DNA from: an uncultured Lachnospiraceae bacterium
GTDB lineage: Bacteria > Bacillota > Clostridia > Lachnospirales > Lachnospiraceae
Direction: 5' to 3'
Assembly (NCBI GenBank): GCA_910588215.1
Contig: CAJUQJ010000074.1
Coordinates: 1-12,251, forward strand
DNA length: 12,251 bases
A program made the position numbers and the translations under genes. This document shows, piece after piece, positions 5,623 through 12,249 of the stretch (positions are counted from its first letter, which is position 1; every line of letters begins with the position of its first letter). The notes beneath the pieces were generated by a model. It saw only the letters and a list, made by a program, of their open reading frames with translations. It was not told the origin of the DNA and ran no database searches.

Positions 5623-7365
5623 CTAAGATTCATAATGTTCTATCATTCTAAAATCGCCCAGATATTCTCCATTTCCATACATCTGTAATACAATAACATC
5701 TTCGTTCTCTGATTCCCTTAATATAATTTCATCTCCTGTCTCCATTTCAATTTTATAAGCACCCTCTTCAAATAGCTGTATTTCACCTAAAGATATTTCT
5801 TCCTCATCCGTATATACTGCAGCCGACCCAATTGCTGTTTTCCCATCTTCCTGTGATGTATAAATGCTGATGCTTAAATAACCCTCTCCTATGCTGTCAC
5901 TATATCTTCCGCTTAATCTATAATAGTCTTCAATTGCTATAGCAGAATCTTTCAGCGTGTTTTCAGTCACTTTATCGTCTCCGCAGAGAATACCAATCAT
6001 TGCATCAGCAGACATAGTTCCCTTAATCATTTCATACTCACCGGCAATCTGGTAGGATGTATATTCTTCTTCCGAGATTTCTGTTTCCCCATAATAGTAA
6101 ATAGGCGTGTCACTGTATTCATCTTCCCCATCCACTATTCCATCAGCATTTGTATCTCTAATATACCGAACGCTGATATCTTCATCGTAAACATTCACAA
6201 TGGCATAATCGTCATTAACCTTCATATAGGATTCATAAATAATTGCTCCAGCGCTTTCCATATTAGAGTTGTGAATGACATTTTCCCCCGGCAGATACTC
6301 ATATCCAACATTACCCATAGCACCATAAGACCACTGATCCATCAGTGTAACAATCCCCTCGTCAATGCATGTAAATACACTGACATCGTATCCGGGATGA
6401 TCCGCCACCAATTCCGGCACACCATTGTCAACTAAATCAATCAAAGCAAACTGAATGGATTCATCCTGTGCCGATAACTCTTGGATTTTATAGCTATACT
6501 CTTCCCTATAATCTGTCTCAAACCCAAATATCTCTTCCTGCAATGGTTCTGATGCTATGGCATTCACAGTGTAACTATTCATGACAGCCTCAAAGATTGG
6601 TTCATATGTATCTGCCATGGAAGCTGTATAGGAACATGTTACTTGATACATGTCCTCCCCGATCCCATACCAGAAAAATGTAATAATATCATCACTGCGC
6701 AATCCTTTCGTCCGATATTTTAAAACCTTTGCGGAAATATCCCCCAACTGCCTGTCCTCCAAACCAAGGAATTTACCATATTCATTCACATTTTCCTCTA
6801 CGGAAGCCTCGTCCTGTGTGTACACACCATAAGGATCTTGATCCAAAATAACATTCACTTTAAATGTTGCGATATGATCCGCAGTATTTTCAGAATCCAT
6901 CATTTCTACAATATTATACTCTCCCGGTGCATCTACTATCGACCACTTCGCCGGATACCGAAAAGTTATTCCCGTATCCTGATCAGTAAAGGTTTCCGAC
7001 AAATCAACATTTCCCGGCAAGTCAGACCCTTCACTCTGTTCCTCTGCGTACTCTTTAACATCCGCTTTTTTCCCTACCATAACAATAGTCAATGCAGCAA
7101 TCAGAATCAAAATAATCGAACCCGCCAACACTGGTAATTTCTTCGACTTTCTCTTCAACGGTACATTTTCTTTCATGTTATGGAATGAATCATCCTCAGA
7201 ACCGCCAAGCATTTTTTCTCTTGAAAGTTGTTCCGCAGTGCTATTCACCACATCCTCTTCTTCTGACGTCATTTGAACTTCTTTTTCTGGCAGCATCTGT
7301 GCACCACATTTATGACAAAACATTGCTCCATCAGGCAACTTTGTCCCACATTTATAGCAAAACAT
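5623..7365 (-). CDS. zinc-ribbon, single-pass membrane protein with large extracellular region
   Basis: This is a 580-residue protein. Residues 1-22 form a CxxC-x10-CxxC zinc ribbon (C3, C6, C17, C20). A charged linker and KRKSKK (71-76) lead to one membrane helix (about 77-97), so by the positive-inside rule the ribbon is cytoplasmic and the rest is outside. The first outer domain (about 120-270: TGITFRYPAKWSIV through MNSYTV) resembles PsbP-like/DUF1795 lipid-layer proteins. A second region has FALIDLVDNGVPELV and DTNADGIVDGED (404-415), the latter an EF-hand or dockerin-like calcium loop. A beta-rich C-terminal domain ends the protein. The start is ATG 7365, seven bases after GGAGG; the frame to 7467 overlaps no better site. 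It is the last gene of a three-gene zinc-ribbon operon. Function unknown; signal sensing across the membrane is a guess. Confidence 0.75.
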   Translation of the reverse strand: MFCYKCGTKLPDGAMFCHKCGAQMLPEKEVQMTSEEEDVVNSTAEQLSREKMLGGSEDDSFHNMKENVPLKRKSKKLPVLAGSIILILIAALTIVMVGKKADVKEYAEEQSEGSDLPGNVDLSETFTDQDTGITFRYPAKWSIVDAPGEYNIVEMMDSENTADHIATFKVNVILDQDPYGVYTQDEASVEENVNEYGKFLGLEDRQLGDISAKVLKYRTKGLRSDDIITFFWYGIGEDMYQVTCSYTASMADTYEPIFEAVMNSYTVNAIASEPLQEEIFGFETDYREEYSYKIQELSAQDESIQFALIDLVDNGVPELVADHPGYDVSVFTCIDEGIVTLMDQWSYGAMGNVGYEYLPGENVIHNSNMESAGAIIYESYMKVNDDYAIVNVYDEDISVRYIRDTNADGIVDGEDEYSDTPIYYYGETEISEEEYTSYQIAGEYEMIKGTMSADAMIGILCGDDKVTENTLKDSAIAIEDYYRLSGRYSDSIGEGYLSISIYTSQEDGKTAIGSAAVYTDEEEISLGEIQLFEEGAYKIEMETGDEIILRESENEDVIVLQMYGNGEYLGDFRMIEHYES

Positions 7366-7420
7366 AATTTTACCTCCGTTTTTATACTTGCTCATATGCA
7401 CTAACTCTTTTCCATTCTCA

Positions 7421-8050
7421 TCAATAATATCCTTCGTAAACTTTATCGAGCAATGCTTCGGAAACAATGTCTGATTGCGGTTGTCCGTTCATTTCCATAT
7501 TTGCAAAGTAAAAATGATCGCCTTTAATCCTAAACCTAATTTTGATATCAGCTTTTTTATCTAAGTAGGTACACTCTCCAGTGAACACAACATAAACATC
7601 TCCATCTTCTTTATGCTCGCTCCATTTCCCATTATCAAAGAAAGAATCAAAAGCCTCTTCTACTGTTATGGAATTGCTGTAAGACTCCAAATAAGCATCC
7701 CGCACACCCTCTCCCGGCTTATGTATCCTTGTACAAAAAACAATAACAAGCAATATCCCTATTCCCGCTCCAATTTTCCACTTCAACGGCATATTCTTTA
7801 ATCTGTCAAACATCCCCTGATATGGTACTTTTTTCAGATTTTCCAACATCTCTTGTGACATTTCTTTATAATGTTTAAGCTGCTTCTCTCTGTTAAGCCT
7901 ATCCTGATTGGTCTCATAAGAATTTTCAGCATTAGGCATCACTTTCTCCGTTTGATCTGTTGCCGTTTCTTCTCCGTTCACTTTTTCTCCACACTCTTGA
8001 CAAAATAGCGTTCCTTCTGGTAATTGATTACCGCAGTTGCTACAAAACAT
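7421..8050 (-). CDS. zinc-ribbon, single-pass membrane protein
   Basis: This is a 209-residue protein with the same plan as its downstream neighbour. It has an N-terminal zinc ribbon (C3, C6, C17, C20), a charged helical linker (about 40-90), one membrane helix (about 92-107) and an outer domain of roughly 100 residues. The outer domain (SNSITVEEAFDSFFDNGKW, VVFTGECTY, then a beta-rich part and SEALLDKVYEGYY) matches a domain I recognise from other Firmicute zinc-ribbon membrane proteins, which has no known function. ATG 8050 is chosen because AGGAGG lies nine bases upstream and the ribbon then begins at residue 2, exactly as in the neighbour. ATG 8056 is too close to that site. It is 43 bases after the preceding gene. 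Confidence 0.78.
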   Translation of the reverse strand: MFCSNCGNQLPEGTLFCQECGEKVNGEETATDQTEKVMPNAENSYETNQDRLNREKQLKHYKEMSQEMLENLKKVPYQGMFDRLKNMPLKWKIGAGIGILLVIVFCTRIHKPGEGVRDAYLESYSNSITVEEAFDSFFDNGKWSEHKEDGDVYVVFTGECTYLDKKADIKIRFRIKGDHFYFANMEMNGQPQSDIVSEALLDKVYEGYY

Positions 8051-8093
8051 AATCATTCTCCTCCTGTTTGACTTTCTTCCCAGATTACTAATA

Positions 8094-8564
8094 TCAGATA
8101 TTGTCTTCCATCCTGCATCCACAGAACTGACAAAATTTCGATCCTCTCTTTATTGCCTTTCCACAATTGGTACAAGTACACATTTCCACATTAGATATGT
8201 TTTTCTCTAACACATCCTGATTACTTTGTGCAAAGTCCACATCTCCCTTATCCCCACCTTCTATATTCGCTTTTTCCTTTACCACCTGCAGTATTTTCCA
8301 GACAACAAATATTACAATAGAAGCTACAAGTATAATAAAGATCAGCTTACCTACAAACCCCAAAACTGCACCCACCATACTGAATATCTTTAAAATAATT
8401 CCTTTAATAATCGCTATTTCAAATGCGGTAAAAATTGCAATCCCAAAGAGTTCTGTCGCACATCCTCCCGGAAGGTCAAAATATATAACATCAAATATTT
8501 TATGATATAGCACAAAGTTAATAATTACCAAAACCAAAATTCCAATTCCCAATAATGTGTCCAT
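8094..8564 (-). CDS. small multi-pass membrane protein with C-terminal zinc ribbon
   Basis: This is a 156-residue protein with a hydrophobic N-terminal two thirds (segments about 3-20, 38-58 and 66-92). A polar linker follows, then a C-terminal four-cysteine ribbon (C131, C134, C145, C148, with extra C129 and C150). Topology is thus the reverse of the next two gene products, with the ribbon at the C-terminus. The ATG has GAGGT five bases upstream. It begins 55 bases after the Mor-like gene, in a gap containing a 7-bp inverted repeat, and is followed by two more zinc-ribbon genes 43 and 55 bases apart. Close spacing suggests one transcript and perhaps one membrane complex. No family name can be given with confidence. 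Confidence 0.72.
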   Translation of the reverse strand: MDTLLGIGILVLVIINFVLYHKIFDVIYFDLPGGCATELFGIAIFTAFEIAIIKGIILKIFSMVGAVLGFVGKLIFIILVASIVIFVVWKILQVVKEKANIEGGDKGDVDFAQSNQDVLEKNISNVEMCTCTNCGKAIKRGSKFCQFCGCRMEDNI

Positions 8565-8584
8565 TACATACCTCTTTCATCTTT

Positions 8585-8605
8585 TGAATACTTTTGTCGT
8601 ATTCA
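8585..8605 (-). promoter_or_regulatory. 7-bp inverted repeat ahead of the zinc-ribbon operon
   Basis: TGAATAC and GTATTCA are perfect inverted copies around a seven-base spacer. They lie between the Mor-like gene and the first zinc-ribbon gene, 21 to 41 bases before that gene's ATG. No T-run follows on the minus strand, so it is not an intrinsic terminator. It could be an operator or an mRNA structure separating expression of the regulator from the membrane proteins. Confidence 0.4.
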
Positions 8606-8619
8606 TCAATTTTGCTAAA

Positions 8620-8949
8620 TTATTCCGTCTCATTTTCTTTTCGACGTTTGCTCAATACCCCTTCTATCACCCTTGCAGAATATCCGCCTGCCCTTGCAAT
8701 TTTTGCCCTTTCACGCCTATCTGTTTCATTTTTCGCAAGATCAGCAATAAACTCCGCACGGTACAGCCGCATGGGACAGTCAATCTTATCCCCGTGGAAA
8801 TGCGTAAATAATTTAAGCATTGCATCACGTCCAATCAGCTCAAATAGTTCTAAATAACTGTCATTCAGTGCCTCAGCCTCGTTTCCATCAACATGAAACG
8901 CTTCATAAACCATTTCATCATTGATATTGTTAAAATCAATTTTAATCAC
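8620..8949 (-). CDS. small Mor-like DNA-binding regulator
   Basis: This is a 109-residue protein starting at GTG 8949, with GGAGG eight bases upstream. Frames starting further up at TTG 8973 would place that ribosome binding site inside the gene. Residues 32-60 (YLELFELIGRDAMLKLFTHFHGDKIDCPM) and the helical C-terminus with AKIARAGGYSARVIEGVLSKR fit the pattern of Mor-type activators: a small dimerisation part followed by a helix-turn-helix. The match is from pattern only. An extended -10 promoter lies directly upstream. It may be the first gene of the zinc-ribbon operon (55 bases to the next start), so self-regulation or operon control is likely. A decayed second copy lies at 9866-10035. Confidence 0.65.
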   Translation of the reverse strand: MIKIDFNNINDEMVYEAFHVDGNEAEALNDSYLELFELIGRDAMLKLFTHFHGDKIDCPMRLYRAEFIADLAKNETDRRERAKIARAGGYSARVIEGVLSKRRKENETE

Positions 8950-9073
8950 TCTGCTCACCTCCAATCCTACCAAAGTATACCAGTATTACTTGACATAATT
9001 TCAATTATAAAGCGATTGTTTTTACGCACAACAAAACGTAATTATTTTTCGTCACATAAACTGTTTACATTTT
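8934..9073. repeat. upstream-region direct repeat, copy A (partner at 10020-10160)
   Basis: The first codons, leader, promoter and about 90 bases of upstream DNA of the intact regulator gene recur at 10020-10160 in the same orientation with scattered differences. The best conserved blocks are the leader and -10 region (8951-8985) and CATAAACTGTTTACATTTT (9055-9073). The latter is identical in both copies and contains the odd palindrome TAAACTGTTTA (9057-9067). These blocks may be regulator-binding sites, or may simply reflect a shared origin. Confidence 0.7.
8974..9004 (-). promoter_or_regulatory. extended -10 promoter of the Mor-like gene
   Basis: On the minus strand TGGTATACT (8982-8974) is a full extended -10 element. 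A weaker TTGAAA lies 19 bases further upstream. Transcription would start about 18 bases before the GTG start. The same TGGTATACT and the following leader, including the ribosome binding site, are conserved at 10060-10068 ahead of the decayed copy, which supports a functional role. Confidence 0.6.
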
Positions 9074-9091
9074 ATCCGTGCATGGTGTATT

Positions 9092-9763
9092 CTAATAGCC
9101 TTGCTTTAATAAATGCCCGACTATCGCATCCAATACTCCACGCCATAAATGTATAAACCACTGACTGCCACTAAACTTTTTTACTAGAATTGGGCTGATA
9201 AAATAGTATGCCCGTATAAATATTCTCCCACAAAAATGTCTGGCTATTGCTTTATCACGATAGCTGCGCAATACCCATACTTGAGGGCAGTCATATGAAC
9301 CATAAACTGCTGTGGCGATATAACAGCCTTCCTTCTTCACTGTAAAACCATGCTCTTCAAGCGTTTTATTAAAATCAGAAATAATTTTCTCTTTGTACCT
9401 TATATAATCTGACTGATACTTATCATTATTCTTAATTGCACTGTCTATAACCATTGTTAATGCATCATACACTTCCTTTAACTCGTGGGTTGTGAATGTC
9501 TTTTTATCCCCCGCCAGTCGTGCGAACTCTCCTCTATTAACTATAAATGCAGCTTTATATTCATAAAACGTAGAATATTGAAAATAAAAATCTCTTTCTT
9601 CTTCTGTGTCCACCCCAGTAACATCAAGCGCTTTCAAATACATTTCATCAATTTGCTTATGATGTTCAAGCATCTCCATATCACCAGTCTTATCGATTGA
9701 TTTAAAAAAGTCATTAGCAGCTTCCTTGGCTAATTTTATACGCTTTTGGTATTCCGAATTCAT
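9092..9763 (-). CDS. CFI-box C-terminal-domain protein
   Basis: This is a 223-residue protein. The N-terminal 140 residues are charged and helical and unlike anything I can name. The C-terminal part contains CYIATAVYGSYDCPQVWVLR (147-166), then RDKAIARHFCGR, IRAYYFISPIL and a hydrophobic tail. This is the CFI-box-CTERM pattern, a cysteine-led domain found at the ends of many unrelated bacterial proteins with no established function. The start is ATG 9763, with GGAAAGGAAG just upstream; the TTG frame to 9781 runs through that site. The gene lies between the intact and the broken regulator copies, and 142 bases separate it from the intact one. The AT-rich stretch 9764-9865 before it probably holds its promoter, but I see only weak -10-like words there. 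Confidence 0.75.
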   Translation of the reverse strand: MNSEYQKRIKLAKEAANDFFKSIDKTGDMEMLEHHKQIDEMYLKALDVTGVDTEEERDFYFQYSTFYEYKAAFIVNRGEFARLAGDKKTFTTHELKEVYDALTMVIDSAIKNNDKYQSDYIRYKEKIISDFNKTLEEHGFTVKKEGCYIATAVYGSYDCPQVWVLRSYRDKAIARHFCGRIFIRAYYFISPILVKKFSGSQWFIHLWRGVLDAIVGHLLKQGY

Positions 9764-9865
9764 TTTTCTTCCTTTCCGCAAAATTTCTTATATGCATTTT
9801 TCAGTATAAAAAACATCTTCATTTTATAACATTTCCTTTTGTTCATTGAAAACTGACGGTATCAT

Positions 9866-10035
9866 TCAGTTTCCTTCTCTTTCCGCCTCTTGCTCAACAA
9901 TCTTCAATCACCCTGACTGAATATCCTCCCGTCCATGCGATTTTAGCACGTTTCCTCCTACGTGATTGATTTTTGGACAAGATCAGCGATGTACTCTAAA
10001 CGGTACAGTCACATAGGACAATCAATTTTGATTAC
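9866..10035 (-). pseudogene. decayed copy of the Mor-like regulator gene
   Basis: This stretch aligns in the same orientation with the gene at 8620-8949. The start codon has become GTA. 156 bases (52 codons) are missing between two ATTGA words that encode Ile-Asp at residues 4-5 and 56-57 of the intact protein. The first Arg codon after CPM has become TGA. A shift of frame then leads to a recognisable RRKRAKIAWTGGYSVRVIED segment before another stop. Promoter and ribosome binding site remain intact upstream. No functional product is expected. Confidence 0.8.
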
Positions 10036-10160
10036 TCTGTTCACCTCCAATCCTACCAAAGTATACCAGTATCACATGACATAAATCCAACCATAAAACA
10101 TTTATTTTTATGCGTGATAAAATGTAATTATATATTATCGCATAAACTGTTTACATTTTT
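10020..10160. repeat. upstream-region direct repeat, copy B
   Basis: This is the partner of 8934-9073. It keeps the extended -10 TGGTATACT (10068-10060), the leader with GGAGGTGA, and CATAAACTGTTTACATTTT (10141-10159), but the start codon it once served is mutated. Together with copy A it brackets the CFI-box gene. The remaining DNA from 10161 to 10245 shows no gene and no clear terminator for the LPD28 gene. Confidence 0.7.
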
Positions 10161-10245
10161 TGCAACATAATATGTATTTAGGTTTTCACCGTGGATTATA
10201 CAAATGGATATTGCATTTCCGCTTACATCCAAACATGCTTGCCCC

Positions 10246-10524
10246 CTATTCCTGCAGATATACAAAATCACCATCATACAGCCACAATACATCATCGTAT
10301 CCAAGCGGCAACGGCACCTCACTAATCAGTGTTCCGAAGAAGTTCACCATGATACCATGCCTTACTCTTGCCGGATCACCCTGACCCTCATCATCATCGG
10401 CAACCTCATACTGGTATCGTTGTTTTGGTACGGTACTCCTGTCTATACGCATATCACTGAAATCACATAAGATACCACATACACTGACTTTCTGAAACTT
10501 CTCCTTCCTGTAATCAAGCCTCAT
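10246..10524 (-). CDS. LPD28-domain protein
   Basis: This 92-residue protein is made up almost wholly of a large-polyvalent-protein-associated domain 28 (LPD28). Recognisable parts are VCGILCDFSDMRIDRSTVP, the YQYEVADDDEGQGDPARV centre, and VNFFGTLISEVPLPLG. LPD domains are found inside very large proteins of mobile elements and also as short stand-alone proteins such as this; their function is not established. The ATG has AAGGAGG about nine bases upstream. It follows the 57-residue gene after 18 bases, so the two are one operon. No membrane or signal segment is visible. Confidence 0.85.
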   Translation of the reverse strand: MRLDYRKEKFQKVSVCGILCDFSDMRIDRSTVPKQRYQYEVADDDEGQGDPARVRHGIMVNFFGTLISEVPLPLGYDDVLWLYDGDFVYLQE

Positions 10525-10542
10525 GATTAAATACCTCCTTGC

Positions 10543-10716
10543 TCATTTCTCGTATACGGAGCCGTCATCATACACTCTGTAAGTGACTGTATCACCGCCA
10601 ACACGCCCAATAATCTCAACAAAATCCGATGCCGGAACCGTTTCCAGAATATAATCCAGACGTTCCAGTGCCTTATCCTGAGCATTCCTAACTCTTTCTG
10701 TCATATCCTTTGCCAT
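10543..10716 (-). CDS. 57-residue conserved-looking protein paired with LPD28
   Basis: This small protein has a helical N-terminal half (MTERVRNAQDKALERLDYIL) and a compact beta-like second half with GRVGGDTVTYRVYDDGSVYEK. I recall similar short proteins beside LPD28 genes in Clostridia elements, but cannot give a family name. The chosen start is ATG 10716, six bases after GGAG. A TTG at 10728 would lie across that site, and an ATG at 10704 is also possible. The group II intron ends about 40 bases before this start, so the gene's original promoter lies on the far side of the intron or was replaced by read-through from it. Confidence 0.6.
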   Translation of the reverse strand: MAKDMTERVRNAQDKALERLDYILETVPASDFVEIIGRVGGDTVTYRVYDDGSVYEK

Positions 10717-10756
10717 ATCTTTCTCCAATCTGCCCTCGTAACCTCCGGGACGGGCA

Positions 10757-10834
10757 ATCGGGTAGGAGGCTACCCATTAGTTGAGCAGCCGACCTCCCAC
10801 ACCACTGTACGTACCGTTCGGTATACAGCGGTTC
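10757..10834 (-). ncRNA. group IIC intron RNA domains V and VI
   Basis: Starting nine bases after the reverse-transcriptase stop codon, the minus strand folds as domain V. CCGCTGTA pairs with TACAGTGG, there is a two-base bulge, and ACC/GGT is capped by a GAAC loop (10834-10800). The CCGC near its base holds the CGC triad expected of class C introns. Domain VI follows, with GGAGG pairing CCTCC and an inner CTGCTC/GGGTAG stem. The end CTACCCGAT places a likely branch-point A seven bases before a 3' splice site after 10757. Domain V is clear; the exact splice site is an inference from the usual AY ending. Confidence 0.8.
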
Positions 10835-10842
10835 AATAGTTT

Positions 10843-12249
10843 TCACGATACTTTTAGATAATAGTCAAGCATGGAGATATAGCCCAGCTTGGCTATTATT
10901 TTATTGGTAAGGGCTACTCTTAGTATCTGCGCTGTCCTCCAGTAACCTTTCCGGCTGTTGGCAATCTGATGTACCTGCCATTCTTCCAGCTTTAATGCTC
11001 TCAAGTTTCGATACCTCGTCTTCACCCTTTTCCATTGTTTCCAATAGATTGCCCGTATCCTGCGTCGGAGCCATTCATCTGTCTCCGACATCAGTCCTTT
11101 CATGTCTGCAAGTTTATAGTAATTTATCCACCCTCTGGCATACTCCGCAAGTTTCTGTCGCCGGTAGTCGTTACTCCACCCTTTGCTCTTCTGTGTTATC
11201 TCCCTTAGCTTGCCTTTCATCTTTTTGGCACTCTTAGGGTGTACCCGGAATCTGTACTCCCCTTTGTTCCTGTAAAATGCGTATCCCAGATATTTTATTT
11301 TGCTGACATGGGTTACTGTTGTCTTGGCTCGGTTTACTTTCAGGAATAATTCTCCCTCTATGAATGGGATTATGTTCGCAAGTGTCCTTTCTGCGCTTTT
11401 CCTGCTCCTGCAGAATATCAGCGCGTCGTCCGCATACCTCACGAACCGGTGCCCCCTGCGTTCCAGTTCCTTATCCAGTTCATTCAGCATCACGTTCCCA
11501 CACAGCGGACTTAACGGCCCGCCCTGTGGCACGCCTTCCTCCGTTTTCTCAAAGAATCCGTTCTGCAATACTCCTGCATTCAGGTATTTGTGTATCAGCG
11601 ATACCACACGTCCGTCCTTGACTGTCCGTGACAGTACCTCTATGAGTTTGCTGTGGTTTACCGTATCAAAGAACTTCTCTAAATCCATGCTCACCACATA
11701 TACATACCCTTCCTCGACATTCTTTTTGCTGGCTCTCAATGCATCATGCTGGCTCCTTCCCGGTCTGAACCCATAACTGTTCTCTGAAAACTGCGGTTCA
11801 AACAGCGGCCCCAGTTCCTGGGTGGTTGCCTGCTGAACCAGGCGGTCTACAACAGTGGGTATTCCCAGTTTCCTGACCCTGCCTTTTTCTTCCTTGGGTA
11901 TCTCTACCCTGCGGACTGGGTTAGGCTTATATTTCCCTTCCCGTATCTTCTGGATGATTTCGCTCTGGTTTTCTTTCAGGTAGGGCAGAAGTCCATCCAC
12001 CTGCATTCCATCAATCCCGCCTTTGCCTTTGTTTGATTTCACTCTTTTATACGCTTTGTTTAAGTTGTCTTTTCGCAAAATTAATTCCAGTAGATTGTCC
12101 GCCCAAAAGTCCGTGATGATGTGGTTGTTTTCTGTAATCCGCTGATAGACGGACACTTCTGCATACTCTTTCTGTTCCGCAGATACCATTTGCAGATAGT
12201 CTTCCATATGAAGTTGTCTGTCCTTAAACCCATCTTTGGTTACATTCAT
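10843..12249 (-). CDS. ltrA: group II intron reverse transcriptase/maturase
   Basis: This is a 468-residue intron-encoded protein that helps the intron RNA fold and splice, and copies it into DNA at new sites. In order it has an N-terminal RT-0 region (LILRKDNLNKAYKRV, about 57-70) with KGGIDGM, palm and finger motifs including YGFRPGRS (149-156), SMDLEKFFDTVNH with D189, PQGGPLSP (241-248), and the catalytic RYADD (271-275). A thumb/domain X follows (about 340-430), with GWINYYKLAD and WKQWKRVKTRYRNL. The end, GYISMLDYYLKVS, matches class C proteins. There is no HNH endonuclease domain, as is normal for class C. The ATG at 12249 is two bases from the window edge, so an upstream start cannot be ruled out. 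All motifs appear intact. Confidence 0.92.
   Translation of the reverse strand: MNVTKDGFKDRQLHMEDYLQMVSAEQKEYAEVSVYQRITENNHIITDFWADNLLELILRKDNLNKAYKRVKSNKGKGGIDGMQVDGLLPYLKENQSEIIQKIREGKYKPNPVRRVEIPKEEKGRVRKLGIPTVVDRLVQQATTQELGPLFEPQFSENSYGFRPGRSQHDALRASKKNVEEGYVYVVSMDLEKFFDTVNHSKLIEVLSRTVKDGRVVSLIHKYLNAGVLQNGFFEKTEEGVPQGGPLSPLCGNVMLNELDKELERRGHRFVRYADDALIFCRSRKSAERTLANIIPFIEGELFLKVNRAKTTVTHVSKIKYLGYAFYRNKGEYRFRVHPKSAKKMKGKLREITQKSKGWSNDYRRQKLAEYARGWINYYKLADMKGLMSETDEWLRRRIRAIYWKQWKRVKTRYRNLRALKLEEWQVHQIANSRKGYWRTAQILRVALTNKIIAKLGYISMLDYYLKVS

Noticed and set aside
6838..7137. 99-codon plus-strand frame within the large zinc-ribbon gene
   Set aside because: It is antisense to a gene with clear domains, with no start signal and no recognisable product.
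8950..8973. TTG start giving a 117-residue Mor-like protein
   Set aside because: The extension contains the GGAGG ribosome binding site that serves the GTG at 8949, and it is close to the -10 element.
8934..10160. Reading the two direct repeats as ends of an insertion sequence or integrated element
   Set aside because: The repeats contain a gene and its promoter, have diverged, carry no transposase between them, and show no terminal inverted repeats or target duplication.
10128..10322. 64-codon minus-strand frame overlapping the end of the LPD28 gene
   Set aside because: It overlaps LPD28 in another frame, lacks a ribosome binding site, and runs into the repeat region.
11300..11776. 158-codon plus-strand open frame opposite the reverse transcriptase
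   Set aside because: It lies wholly antisense to a motif-complete reverse transcriptase, its translation shows Ser/Leu-rich low-information sequence, and it has no ribosome binding site.
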